This document shows positions 24,852 to 32,848 of a stretch of DNA of 42,420 bases, one piece after another (position 1 is the stretch's first letter; each line of letters starts with the position of its first letter). The notes beneath the pieces were generated by a model, which was not told where the DNA came from, ran no database searches, and saw nothing but the letters and a program-made list of their open reading frames with translations. Made by a program: the position numbers and the translations under genes. Origin of the DNA: Actinomycetota bacterium (GTDB lineage: Bacteria > Actinomycetota > Thermoleophilia > RBG-16-64-13); the NCBI GenBank assembly GCA_012514635.1, contig JAAYZX010000039.1, forward strand, positions 1 to 42,420. The letters run 5' to 3'.

Positions 24852-25647
24852 GACGGGAAACGGTGCTCATCAGCCTGCCGACACGACCGTTCGGACGGAG
24901 GGCGCCGACCTCTTGGAGCCTGAAGATTACAGTTCCACCCCCGGTGTTTTGATTTCATTCGAAGGCCTTGATGGGAGCGGCAAGAGTACACAACTCGAAC
25001 TGCTGGCCGAGGAACTGCGTGCCGCCGGCGTGGTTGTAGTAACGACTAGAGAACCGGGAGGGACACAGGTGGGTGAGGCGGTGCGGACCATCCTGCTCAG
25101 CCCCGTGCATACAGAAATGGTGGCCCGGACGGAGGCGCTGCTGTACGCGGCTGCTCGGGCTCAGTTGGTGGAAGAGGTGATAAGACCGGCACTGGCGCGG
25201 GGAGCTGTGGTGCTGACCGACCGCTTCCTCGATTCCTCCATCGCCTATCAAGGTTTTGGTCGGGAACTGGGCCTCGATGATGTCATCACCCTTAGCGTGT
25301 GGGCCACCGAGTGTCTCTTTCCGGAGCTGACTCTCTACTACCATGTGTCGGAGGAGGAGCGCTTGGCTCGTAGTAGCGAAATAGTCGACCGGGTAGAGGC
25401 TGAAAGTAGCAAGTTCTTCGCGCGGGTGGAAGCGGGGTACGCGCACATGGCTGAGCTTCACAGCCACCGCTTCCGGGTGATCAACGCCACGGGAACGGTG
25501 GGTGAAGTGTACGAGCACACTCGTGCCGCCGTGAATGAGGAGTTTGGATGGCTGACTTCCGCGGTGGACGGTGGCGGGCGGGTTGTGACGGGATCGTCGG
25601 CGGCCTCCTCGGCCGAGGACCGGTTGGATGAGCACGGGACTATTTGA
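24841..25647 (+). CDS. tmk: thymidylate kinase
   Basis: This enzyme phosphorylates dTMP to dTDP (268 residues). The P-loop is FEGLDGSGKST near residues 40-50, REPGGTQVGEA follows, and the DR motif is LTDRFLDSSIAYQG at about 125-138. It has an unusual N-terminal extension of about 35 residues and a C-terminal Gly/Ser/Ala tail of about 30, both absent from typical 205-215-residue members. The ATG lies inside the end of topA with GGTGGAGG upstream. The 3' end overlaps holB by 20 bases, so the tail exists partly because of that overlap. Confidence 0.94.
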   Translation: MTAETGNGAHQPADTTVRTEGADLLEPEDYSSTPGVLISFEGLDGSGKSTQLELLAEELRAAGVVVVTTREPGGTQVGEAVRTILLSPVHTEMVARTEALLYAAARAQLVEEVIRPALARGAVVLTDRFLDSSIAYQGFGRELGLDDVITLSVWATECLFPELTLYYHVSEEERLARSSEIVDRVEAESSKFFARVEAGYAHMAELHSHRFRVINATGTVGEVYEHTRAAVNEEFGWLTSAVDGGGRVVTGSSAASSAEDRLDEHGTI

Positions 25648-26752
25648 TGGGGTAGTGGGGCAGCCGCTGGCCGTCGCCATCCTGAGCAGCGTTCTGCGTA
25701 AAGGTGTTGGACATGCGTACATGTTTGTAGGGCCGCGCGGGGTGGGCAAGACCGAGGCTGCGCTGGCTTTTGCCGCCGCCCTTCTGTGCCCCGAACGTGG
25801 ATGTGGCTGCTGCGAGGCCTGTAGGCGCGCGCGCGCGGGCGTGCATCCCGATCTTGTGACCATAGTGCCGGACGGCAACTTCATCCACATAGGTGCCATC
25901 AGAGAGATCAATGTCGACGCAGCCAAGCGTCCCTATCAGGCTGCGGTCAGGGTGTATCTGATATTGGATGCCGATGCCATGAACGCCGCCGCTGCTAATG
26001 CGTTTCTCAAGACGCTGGAGGAACCTCCAGGTCATGTCCGGTTCATTCTTGTCACCAACAATCCCGAACGTCTTCCACAGACGATTGTGTCACGCTGTCA
26101 GCGGGTTCCATTCTCTCGGATCCCGGTGGAGTCGCTCGCCGCTCATCTGCGGGATCTTTTTGGGCTCTCGGAGGATGATTGCCGGGCGTTGGCCCGTGTG
26201 TCGCAGGGCGATCTCAGATATGCGCGCGAGTTTGTTGAGTCCAAGAGCATGCAGGACGCACGAGTGCGTGTGTTGTCTCAGGCCTGTGCATTGCCGGGCG
26301 CCGACTTTGCACGCGAGACGGCGATGGTGGACGAGATGATGGACGTCTTGGAGGAACGACAGGCTCAGGCGGTGGCGGTGGTGGAAGCATCGCGGGAACG
26401 CGAGCTGGAGTGGGCGGGAGACGCCCGTACTCGTGCGTGGGTGGAGAAGACACTGAATCAGCGCTCCAAGCGTGAGAAGCGCGCTGCCATGCTGGCGGGG
26501 GTTGACGAGGTCATCCGCGGTTTTGCGGGTTGGTATAGGGATCTGGCCGTGGTGGCCGCCGGGGCGGAGGAGGTGGTTCACAACGTGGACTATCTCGACG
26601 ACCTCCGGCTCAACGCGATGCCCGGGTTGCTCAATGCTTATCTGGCAGTGGTGAGTGTTGCCGAAAGGACGCGGGAGCGCTTTCGATATAATGTCGATGC
26701 CCGCTGTGCTCTCGAAGACATGGTCTTCAGCATGAAGGAGGCGCTTCTCTGA
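25628..26752 (+). CDS. holB: DNA polymerase III delta' subunit
   Basis: This clamp-loader AAA+ subunit has 374 residues. Walker A GPRGVGKT is at 35-42. A zinc-module cysteine cluster follows (C54, C59, C61/C62, C65 in LLCPERGCGCCEAC), then LEEPPGHVRFILVTN and the TIVSRCQR motif. Delta' supports sliding-clamp loading at replication forks. The ATG at 25628 lies within the tmk 3' end. The stop shares one base with the ricT start. Confidence 0.93.
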   Translation: MSTGLFDGVVGQPLAVAILSSVLRKGVGHAYMFVGPRGVGKTEAALAFAAALLCPERGCGCCEACRRARAGVHPDLVTIVPDGNFIHIGAIREINVDAAKRPYQAAVRVYLILDADAMNAAAANAFLKTLEEPPGHVRFILVTNNPERLPQTIVSRCQRVPFSRIPVESLAAHLRDLFGLSEDDCRALARVSQGDLRYAREFVESKSMQDARVRVLSQACALPGADFARETAMVDEMMDVLEERQAQAVAVVEASRERELEWAGDARTRAWVEKTLNQRSKREKRAAMLAGVDEVIRGFAGWYRDLAVVAAGAEEVVHNVDYLDDLRLNAMPGLLNAYLAVVSVAERTRERFRYNVDARCALEDMVFSMKEALL

Positions 26753-28098
26753 TGCCCAACATTGTGGGTGTCGTGTTCAATAAAGGTGGCAAGGTTTACG
26801 ATTTCGACGCCGGCCTGCTCGAGCTTGTCCGCGGCGATCAAGTTGTCGTGGAAACTGTGCGTGGCACGGAACTTGGGGTCGTAGCGGTTGCGCCACATAT
26901 AACAGACGAGGCGGATCTCTCGATTCCATTGAAGACTGTACTCCGTCGTGCCACGGCCGAGGATTTGGAGACGGTGGCGACACACGCAGTGCTGCGAACT
27001 GAAGCGCTGGCTACTTGTCGCAAGTTGATCGTCAGGCACGGCCTGGGTATGAAGCTGGTGGACGCCGAGGTCATGTTCGGTGGTGGAAAGATCATCTTCA
27101 GTTTCTTCGCGGAAGAACGGATAGACTTCCGCGCGCTGGTGGTGGATCTAGCCAAGGCGCTCAAAATGCGTATCGAGCTGCGCCAGATCGGCGTGCGGGA
27201 CGAAGCACGCATGTTTGGAGGGCTGGGGCCGTGTGGGCGTCACTTGTGTTGCACGCTGTTTCAGGTGGACCAGGAACCGGTGTCTATCCGTATGGCCAAG
27301 GAGCAGAATCTGCCGCTGAACCCCATGAAGATCTCGGGTTTGTGTGGCCGCCTCATGTGCTGCCTTAAGTACGAGCAGGAACAGTATGTGGCTTTCCGCA
27401 AGGAGGCGCCACGCCGAGGTACTCCCGTCATGTGCTCTAAAGGCGAAGGTGTTGTGACCGGCTATCAGGTGCCCAAGGATGCCCTAGTGGTCAAGCTTTC
27501 CGATGGAACCATCGTAGAAGAGAAGATTGACTTGGTGCAGCTGGTTGGAGGCGGGCTATGCAGTTGCGGAGAGCCCTTGTCGGAGCGCGGTGGGCCGGAA
27601 GCCGGTGAGAAGGGCGGCGGGACAACGGTGGCCGGCGCGGAGGCTCCAGAGGTGGCGATGGCGGCGGGCCGAGACTTGGGGCCGGAGCCTGAAAATGCCG
27701 GACCGGCGGCAATTTCTGATGACGCCTGCGAGGTGGACGATAAAGGCGGCATCAAGGATGGAGACGGGTATCCAGGGAAGGGTCCGCAGCGGGACCGCAG
27801 TGAACGGGGCGGGGTGGATCGTGGCGGCGCGCAGGGCGAAAGCGTCGCTGCCGGCGGACGAGAGACCGGTTCGGCCGGTGCATCCAAGACGGGTGAAGAG
27901 GAGTTGTCTGAGCGCGGGTCCGCTGCGGAAGATCAGGTTGCCACCCCAGGCGAGAAGAAGAAGCCGCGCCGGAGGCGCCGGCGGCCGAGATCCAAGAAGC
28001 CAAGGGCCGCCTCAGAAGCCGCAGGCACCTCAGAGAAGGCCGGCGCGGACGCTGATCGACAGACACCGACATCCACTTCTGGGGAGCAACCGGTGTAG
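26752..28098 (+). CDS. ricT: PSP1/RicT-family regulator with long basic tail
   Basis: This is the PSP1 domain protein known as RicT (YaaT), an RNase Y-associated iron-sulphur protein in Bacillus. Residues 1 to about 270 are the conserved part. The six-cysteine pattern is C161, C166, C167 (GPCGRHLCC) and C198, C203, C204 (GLCGRLMCC). Residues about 280-448 form a low-complexity Gly/Ala/Glu tail ending in a KKKPRRRRRRPRSKK basic block, far longer than usual and probably RNA- or DNA-binding. It overlaps holB by one base, the common holB-ricT coupling. Confidence 0.92.
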   Translation: MPNIVGVVFNKGGKVYDFDAGLLELVRGDQVVVETVRGTELGVVAVAPHITDEADLSIPLKTVLRRATAEDLETVATHAVLRTEALATCRKLIVRHGLGMKLVDAEVMFGGGKIIFSFFAEERIDFRALVVDLAKALKMRIELRQIGVRDEARMFGGLGPCGRHLCCTLFQVDQEPVSIRMAKEQNLPLNPMKISGLCGRLMCCLKYEQEQYVAFRKEAPRRGTPVMCSKGEGVVTGYQVPKDALVVKLSDGTIVEEKIDLVQLVGGGLCSCGEPLSERGGPEAGEKGGGTTVAGAEAPEVAMAAGRDLGPEPENAGPAAISDDACEVDDKGGIKDGDGYPGKGPQRDRSERGGVDRGGAQGESVAAGGRETGSAGASKTGEEELSERGSAAEDQVATPGEKKKPRRRRRRPRSKKPRAASEAAGTSEKAGADADRQTPTSTSGEQPV

Positions 28099-28298
28099 CA
28101 TGTGGCCTGGTGGCGGCGGATGGTTGTTCATCGTTTGACACCGGGGGTGTTGTTGGTCCGAGATGGGTAGGGTGGGTTGGTCTTGAGCCGCGGAGCTCCG
28201 ATTGCCGCTGCGGTTTTGGTCGACTCTGCCCTGTACGCTCCAGCCCGGGCGCAGTCCTGCCTTGCACTTGATTATGTGGGGGAATGTAAGCCTTCCGG

Positions 28299-28327
28299 TT
28301 GCCAGGTTGAAGGTCAACCACTAAACT
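28299..28327 (+). promoter_or_regulatory. promoter of tRNA-Thr with dyad in spacer
   Basis: TTGCCA (28299-28304) and TAAACT (28322-28327) are exactly 17 bases apart, and initiation would fall about 12 bases before the tRNA. The spacer is nearly filled by the perfect dyad GGTTGA-AGG-TCAACC (28305-28319), which could be an operator. The rest of the 247-base gap after ricT holds no gene that I can support. Confidence 0.55.
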
Positions 28328-28345
28328 AACGCCGTCCGTACTCGA

Positions 28346-28418
28346 GCCGACGTAGCTCAGCTGGCAGAGCAGCTCACTCGTAATGAGCAGGTCTGGGGTT
28401 CGATTCCCCACGTCGGCT
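28346..28418 (+). tRNA. tRNA-Thr (anticodon CGT)
   Basis: A complete 73-base cloverleaf: acceptor GCCGACG/CGTCGGC, D-arm GCTC/GAGC, anticodon stem GCTCA/TGAGC with loop CTCGTAA (anticodon CGT, reads ACG), T-arm TGGGG/CCCCA with TTCGATT, and discriminator T. CCA is not encoded. Confidence 0.97.
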
Positions 28419-28573
28419 TTGTTCTTTCTCTGCGTTTGTCGAGATTCCTAACCACCCCACCGACACCACTGTTCTGCGTTTGGTCACGATCTTCACCGGG
28501 GAGATTTCTTTTGGAGGTTACCCCAGTTTGGTCTTCCCCAAGCACTTAGTGCTACAAGGAGAGGAGGGAAGAG

Positions 28574-28831
28574 ATGAGAGTGGATGATCTACATATCACC
28601 AACCTAAGCACTCAGGCTGAAGTTGAACAGGTCAAGGAAATCATCACGGGCATCACCGGCGCCGTTTTTCTCCGGGCGGACTTGGAGTCGCAGACGGTAG
28701 ACTTTGGATTGGAAGAGGATTTAGACGATCTCACGCTCACCGATGTCCAGTGCGCCCTCAGAGAACAGGGTTTTGAAGCGGGGGACGTCATCGAGGGTGT
28801 GACCTGCCGTGTGCGGTTCAAGAAACGTTGA
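28574..28831 (+). CDS. small HMA-like protein without metal cysteines
   Basis: This 85-residue protein has the length and beta-alpha-beta-beta-alpha-beta spacing of a heavy-metal-associated (CopZ/MerP) domain: strand DDLHITNL, helix AEVEQVKEIITGI, GAVFLRADLESQTVDFGL, helix DVQCALREQGFEAGD. Where HMA domains have CxxC it has STQAEV, so metal binding of the usual kind is absent. A good GGAGG site lies 6 bases before the ATG. It stands alone between tRNA-Thr and DUF488. It could be a structural or ligand-binding relative; the function is unknown. Confidence 0.72.
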   Translation: MRVDDLHITNLSTQAEVEQVKEIITGITGAVFLRADLESQTVDFGLEEDLDDLTLTDVQCALREQGFEAGDVIEGVTCRVRFKKR

Positions 28832-28874
28832 GAGAGTAGAGCCGGATAATCGAACTATAATCGTTTCCAGAGTG

Positions 28875-29429
28875 TTACGAGAGGGTCGGTTCAGGGGGTG
28901 GCGGGTAGATGATGAGCCCCTCCTCAACCACCGCCATGGGATGGAGGGTGTGGGTTCGGGTCGTGCCGGGACCCATTATGTGTTCTACGGGGAAGCCGCG
29001 CACCAGTAGGGCGTCGGCGATGAGGTAGCGATGGCATCGCCAGGGGACCGCTTCGGCGCACATGATCGCCGTGCGTCGTTCGGTTGCCAGTTCAATCAAT
29101 CTGTCCAACGCTTCCCAGAAGGCCGGAGTCTGCATGTAGTCGGCGAATCCACGGAAGGAGAGATTCCGCCAGCCCTGGTTGGGGGAATCGGCTCGGGCGT
29201 GACGTAGCCCTCCCAGGCCCTTAAGGTGGCGATAGCTCAGCCGGCGGTTGTGCAGGGCGGCGGCCAGAGTTTTTCTGTTGAACTGAGGATTGTGGCGGGA
29301 GCGGGGTATGGTGCGTACATCTACGACTCGTCGTATACCGAAACCGCGAAGCAGGGCCACGAGTTCATCGAGGGACCGCGTGGAGTGTCCTACAGTGTAG
29401 ATGATGGGTTGCTCAGGGTTCGGGATCAC
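28875..29429 (-). CDS. DUF488 family protein
   Basis: This 184-residue DUF488 protein has YTVGHSTRSLDELVALL at the N-terminus, VVDVRTIPRSRHNPQFN in the middle and CAEAVPWRCHR towards the end. These are the conserved His, Arg and Cys blocks of the family. The role is not established. The start is GTG at 29427-29429 with GGGAGTG upstream. It is convergent with the HMA-like gene and divergent from the thiolase-like gene across a 233-base gap in which I see no further gene. A TATGAT box at 29582 is a weak promoter hint for the plus side. Confidence 0.85.
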   Translation of the reverse strand: MIPNPEQPIIYTVGHSTRSLDELVALLRGFGIRRVVDVRTIPRSRHNPQFNRKTLAAALHNRRLSYRHLKGLGGLRHARADSPNQGWRNLSFRGFADYMQTPAFWEALDRLIELATERRTAIMCAEAVPWRCHRYLIADALLVRGFPVEHIMGPGTTRTHTLHPMAVVEEGLIIYPPPPEPTLS

Positions 29430-29662
29430 GAAATCGGCGCACTCCCAGAAGGTCGACGGGATGTATTCATAGATGTGGTTCGCGGTTGTTGCCCATTAGT
29501 GTACCCAAGAGATGGGTGCTCCAAGCGCCGAGACAGTGCGACATGATTCACTGCGACGGGTCCAGGAGTCCAAGCGTTCGGTATGATGCGATTACGATGG
29601 TAGCCGCGACACGAAGCCGCTATCGATGCGCGGCGAAAACTTGTTCGTGAGGGAGCCTTATC

Positions 29663-30844
29663 ATGGTGGACCGAACGCTTCGTGGGAAGACGGCCATCAT
29701 TGGTGTAGGAGAGACCCGCTACTACAAGCGCGGGGATGCGCCCGATCCAGAGTTCAAGATGGCACTCGAGGCGATTTTGCTGGCATGCGAGGATGCCGGC
29801 ATCGATGCTCGCGAAGTCGACGGTTTTGTATCGTACTCCAACGATCGCAACGATCCGCCGCGCATCGCAGCGGCGCTGGGTCTTCCAGACCTTCGCTGCA
29901 GCACTATGGTGTGGGGTGGGGGTGGGGGTGGGGGCTCGGGAGCTGTGGCCAATGCCGCAGCAGCGGTGGCCACAGGCCTGGCCGACACGGTAGTGGTATT
30001 CCGCGGGTTGGCCCAGGGACAGTTTCGGCGCTACGGCCAGGGGGCGCGCACCCAGACGGCGTCGGGTGCGGGAGCATTCACCGCTCCCTACGGATTGATG
30101 TCTCCGGCGCAGAGTTTCGCTATGCGCGTGCGTCGCTTCATTTGGGAGCACCACATTGGGCAGGAGGCGTTGCGGGCCATAGCGCTTACGAGTTACGCGC
30201 ACGCACAACGTAACCCGCGGGCGGTCATGTATGGGCGGCCTCTGACGTCTGAGGGCTATGACGACTCGCGTTGGATTGTGGAGCCGTTCCATCTGTATGA
30301 CTGCTGCCTAGAGAACGACGGGGCGGCTGCGGTGATCGTGACCTCGGCGGAGCGGGCCAAAGATATGAAACAGAAACCCGCGTACGTGCTGGCAGCTGTA
30401 CAGGGGTCCGCCTACCGCCAAGCGGCCACTGCGCACAACGCTCCGGATTACGCCACGTCCAACTTCAAGACGTTGGCGCCGCGGTTGTATGCCATGGCGG
30501 GCATAGAGCCCCAAGATGTGGACGTTCTGCAGTGCTATGAAAACTTCACCGGTGGGGTAATGATGTCGATTGTGGAGCATGGGTTCTGCAGACCCCAGGA
30601 AGTGAACGAGTTCTTCACGCCTGCGAATTTCTTCTTCGACGGCGGCAGACTGCCGTTGAACACCAGCGGCGGGAACTTGGCCGAGTGCTACATGCACGGG
30701 CTGGAGCTGGTGATCGAAGCGGTACGGCAAATCCGGGGCACGAGTTCCTGCCAAGTCCCCGATGTGAAGATATCCATGGTGGTTTCGGGTCCTATGGTGC
30801 AGCCGGTGTCCAGCTCTATCTACTGCGCGGAACCGAATCCATGA
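29663..30844 (+). CDS. thiolase-like protein without nucleophilic cysteine
   Basis: This 393-residue protein is of the SCP-x/lipid-transfer thiolase kind (AIIGVGETRYYKRGDAP at the N-terminus, DVLQCYENFTGGVM and LPLNTSGGNLAECYMHG near the C-terminus). At the place of the acyl-accepting Cys it has MVWGGGGGGGSGA, so classical thiolysis is unlikely. The related proteins with a DUF35 partner include Ltp2, a retro-aldolase acting on acyl-CoA side chains. The DUF35 gene follows with an ATGA overlap. GAGGGAG lies 7 bases before the ATG. The Gly run is encoded by a strong G-quadruplex-type tract. Confidence 0.85.
   Translation: MVDRTLRGKTAIIGVGETRYYKRGDAPDPEFKMALEAILLACEDAGIDAREVDGFVSYSNDRNDPPRIAAALGLPDLRCSTMVWGGGGGGGSGAVANAAAAVATGLADTVVVFRGLAQGQFRRYGQGARTQTASGAGAFTAPYGLMSPAQSFAMRVRRFIWEHHIGQEALRAIALTSYAHAQRNPRAVMYGRPLTSEGYDDSRWIVEPFHLYDCCLENDGAAAVIVTSAERAKDMKQKPAYVLAAVQGSAYRQAATAHNAPDYATSNFKTLAPRLYAMAGIEPQDVDVLQCYENFTGGVMMSIVEHGFCRPQEVNEFFTPANFFFDGGRLPLNTSGGNLAECYMHGLELVIEAVRQIRGTSSCQVPDVKISMVVSGPMVQPVSSSIYCAEPNP
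29913..29934 (+). repeat. G-tract (G4,G5,G5,G5) with single-T loops
   Basis: Four uninterrupted G runs of 4, 5, 5 and 5 are separated by single T residues, within the thiolase-like coding sequence. This is a textbook intramolecular G-quadruplex motif, and also an in-frame hexamer repeat (GGGGGT). Copy change would add or remove two glycines without a frameshift. Confidence 0.85.
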
Positions 30845-31326
30845 ACCGTCACAGCTACAACGATGACCGCACACACTACTTGCCCTCGGGACTTCCAGTG
30901 CCGGCGCCGTACGCGGACGGGCTGGCGCGCGAGTTCTGGGAAGCCGCCCGTTGTCACGAGCTTGTGGTCCAACGCTGTATCAGGTGTTTGACATGGCAGT
31001 GGGGACCCGAGCATATCTGCCACCACTGCCGGTCGTTCGCCCTGACGTACGAGCCGGTTGCGCCGCGTGGCGTCATCTACAGTTGGGAGCGAAGTTGGTA
31101 CCCGGTGCATCCCACTCTCAAAGACGCTGTTCCTTACCTGACGGTCCTGGTGGAATTGCCGCAGGCGGGCGGTGCGCGCATGGTGGGGAATTTGTTGGGC
31201 GATCGGCTGCAGGTAGTGACCATCGGAGCGGAAGTTGAGGCGGTGTTCGAAGATCACGACCACGCAAATCCGCCGTTCACGCTGGTGCAGTGGCGTGTCG
31301 TCGCCGACGTAGAAGCAGACTCCTAA
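30841..31326 (+). CDS. DUF35 OB-fold/zinc-ribbon acyl-CoA-associated protein
   Basis: This 161-residue protein has an N-terminal rubredoxin-like zinc ribbon (CIRC...CHHC, about residues 44-61), followed by an OB fold (RGVIYSWERSW, VLVELPQAGG, MVGNLLGD, VEAVFEDHD). This is the ChsH2/DUF35 architecture that partners thiolase-like proteins. The ATG overlaps the thiolase stop (ATGA), so the two are translationally coupled and probably form one complex. No acyl substrate can be assigned. Confidence 0.88.
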   Translation: MNRHSYNDDRTHYLPSGLPVPAPYADGLAREFWEAARCHELVVQRCIRCLTWQWGPEHICHHCRSFALTYEPVAPRGVIYSWERSWYPVHPTLKDAVPYLTVLVELPQAGGARMVGNLLGDRLQVVTIGAEVEAVFEDHDHANPPFTLVQWRVVADVEADS

Positions 31327-31333
31327 ATCCTTC

Positions 31334-32683
31334 TCAGAACTCGCGGCAGGCGGCCGATATCGACTTGCGTCGGAGGGGGAGCACTCCCAGGGTCCCTATT
31401 GCACCTATTGCGGCAGCGAGCCAGAAGGCGTTGTCGAAATTCCCGGAGGCGTCGGCCATGGCTCCGGCCACGGTTGGTCCTACGGCTTGGCCTACGCCGA
31501 AAAACAGTGTAATGAGACCCAGGGCAGCGGGAGCCATTCGCGGCCCAACAGCATCGGCGCAGGTTGCCGCCATGATGGCGGGCACGCTCCACGAACTGAG
31601 GCCGAACATTATGGCGCTCAGCACCACTGTCACTGTTGATCCGGTGGTCGCAAGGAGGGCTATGGATGTTGTCTGAATTAGATATACAGCGATGATTGCC
31701 GGCTTGCGTCCGAAGCGATCGGAGAACCAACCCCATAAGCCACCGCAGATGAGGCTGAGCCAACCCAGTAGCATGAATAGAGCTCCGGCCGCCTCCTTGG
31801 TGTAGTCCATGTCGGCCATTAATCGTTTAGTGAAAAAGGTGATGAAAATGATGTATGAGAAACCGTATGTAAGATAAACGAGTCCTAGATGCATCACCGG
31901 GCCCGAGCGGTAGACGAGTTTCCAGTTGAGAGTCGATTTATCGGAGGGAGCCGTACCGGATTCGTCCGTGGTGATCGCTTCCTTTGGGGAGCCGGACGCA
32001 GTGGTTTTGTCGGCAGCGACCGTGGTATCAGTGGCCGACTGCTCGCGTCGCAAGATCAGTCCTTTGCGCGTGAATGGATTGCGAAGCAGGGTTAGGCCTA
32101 TGATCGACGTGACCAATGTTAGGCCTCCCACTAGATACCAGCACATTCGCCAACCGTTGTCGCCTAGGTCCGTGAGGATTTTGGGAAACAGGACTCCCGA
32201 GACGATCAGGGCGGCGGCGTTTCCTCCCAGAAGTATGCCCACCGCCATGCCCCTGCGTTTATGGCTGAACCACGCCGACACCAAACCCATGGTAGGGACG
32301 TTGACCCCTCCCGTGCCCACTCCTGTCACGGCTCTCCATACGGCAGCGGTCAAGGGTCCGGCAGCGAACCCGGTTAGCACCATTCCTAAGCCGGATACCA
32401 GCACGCCCAAGCCTATGACGATACGGGGCCCAAATCGTGTGGCAAGAGCTCCTCCGAGGGCCGACATGGCCAAATACCCGATCAGGTTGGCTGTAGCGAG
32501 CGCTCCGGCTTCCGTGTTGCTCATGCCCAGGCTGGCCTGCATGGCAGGAATCAGCATGCCGTAACCGAAGCGGCCCATTCCCACTGCTCCGAATTCGCAC
32601 AGCGTGCCGATGGCCAGGACGACCCACGCATAGTTCCAGTTATCTCGAATGCGCGGCGCTCCGGATGCGTTCTTGTCGATCAC
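31334..32683 (-). CDS. MFS transporter
   Basis: This 449-residue major facilitator protein has about 12 hydrophobic helices and a long hydrophilic central loop rich in Thr, Ser and Glu (around residues 215-255). GMGRFGYGMLIP in helix 1 resembles the YbfB/YjiJ group. SAWFSHKRRGMAVGILLGG and WGWFSDRFGRKPAI are the family loop motifs. The substrate is unknown; a carboxylate or oxidised organic acid would suit the neighbourhood. The start is GTG at 32681-32683 with GGAGGGGGAG upstream. It ends 7 bases from the convergent DUF35 gene. Confidence 0.9.
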   Translation of the reverse strand: MIDKNASGAPRIRDNWNYAWVVLAIGTLCEFGAVGMGRFGYGMLIPAMQASLGMSNTEAGALATANLIGYLAMSALGGALATRFGPRIVIGLGVLVSGLGMVLTGFAAGPLTAAVWRAVTGVGTGGVNVPTMGLVSAWFSHKRRGMAVGILLGGNAAALIVSGVLFPKILTDLGDNGWRMCWYLVGGLTLVTSIIGLTLLRNPFTRKGLILRREQSATDTTVAADKTTASGSPKEAITTDESGTAPSDKSTLNWKLVYRSGPVMHLGLVYLTYGFSYIIFITFFTKRLMADMDYTKEAAGALFMLLGWLSLICGGLWGWFSDRFGRKPAIIAVYLIQTTSIALLATTGSTVTVVLSAIMFGLSSWSVPAIMAATCADAVGPRMAPAALGLITLFFGVGQAVGPTVAGAMADASGNFDNAFWLAAAIGAIGTLGVLPLRRKSISAACREF

Positions 32684-32703
32684 CAGCTCCCCCTCCGGCC
32701 TGT

Positions 32704-32718
32704 GCTCGATATACGAGC
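32704..32718. promoter_or_regulatory. small dyad overlapping the probable MFS promoter
   Basis: GCTCG-ATATA-CGAGC is a perfect 5-bp dyad, 20 bases upstream of the MFS start, with a TATATC box inside on the minus strand. It may be an operator, but it is short enough to be chance. The rest of the 165-base gap shows no gene. Confidence 0.25.
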
Positions 32719-32848
32719 GATGCGTTGTTTGAGAGGAACGCGTCGCTTTTGTAGGAAGAAGATGTCTCCCTTACATAAGTCTAAGTCTAAAACGTATTCT
32801 GTGCGAGTAGGCGATGCGCCACCGTGTAAGCGTCCGTGTGGCGGCAGT

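Noticed and set aside
28285-28335. Possible second tRNA or tRNA fragment on the minus strand before tRNA-Thr
   Set aside because: A D-arm-like stretch is present, but no acceptor or T-arm can be paired; the sequence is better explained as a promoter with a dyad.
29426-30292. A 288-codon minus-strand frame across the thiolase-like gene
   Set aside because: Composition is Arg/His/Pro-rich like a shadow frame, and it covers the motifs of the plus-strand gene.
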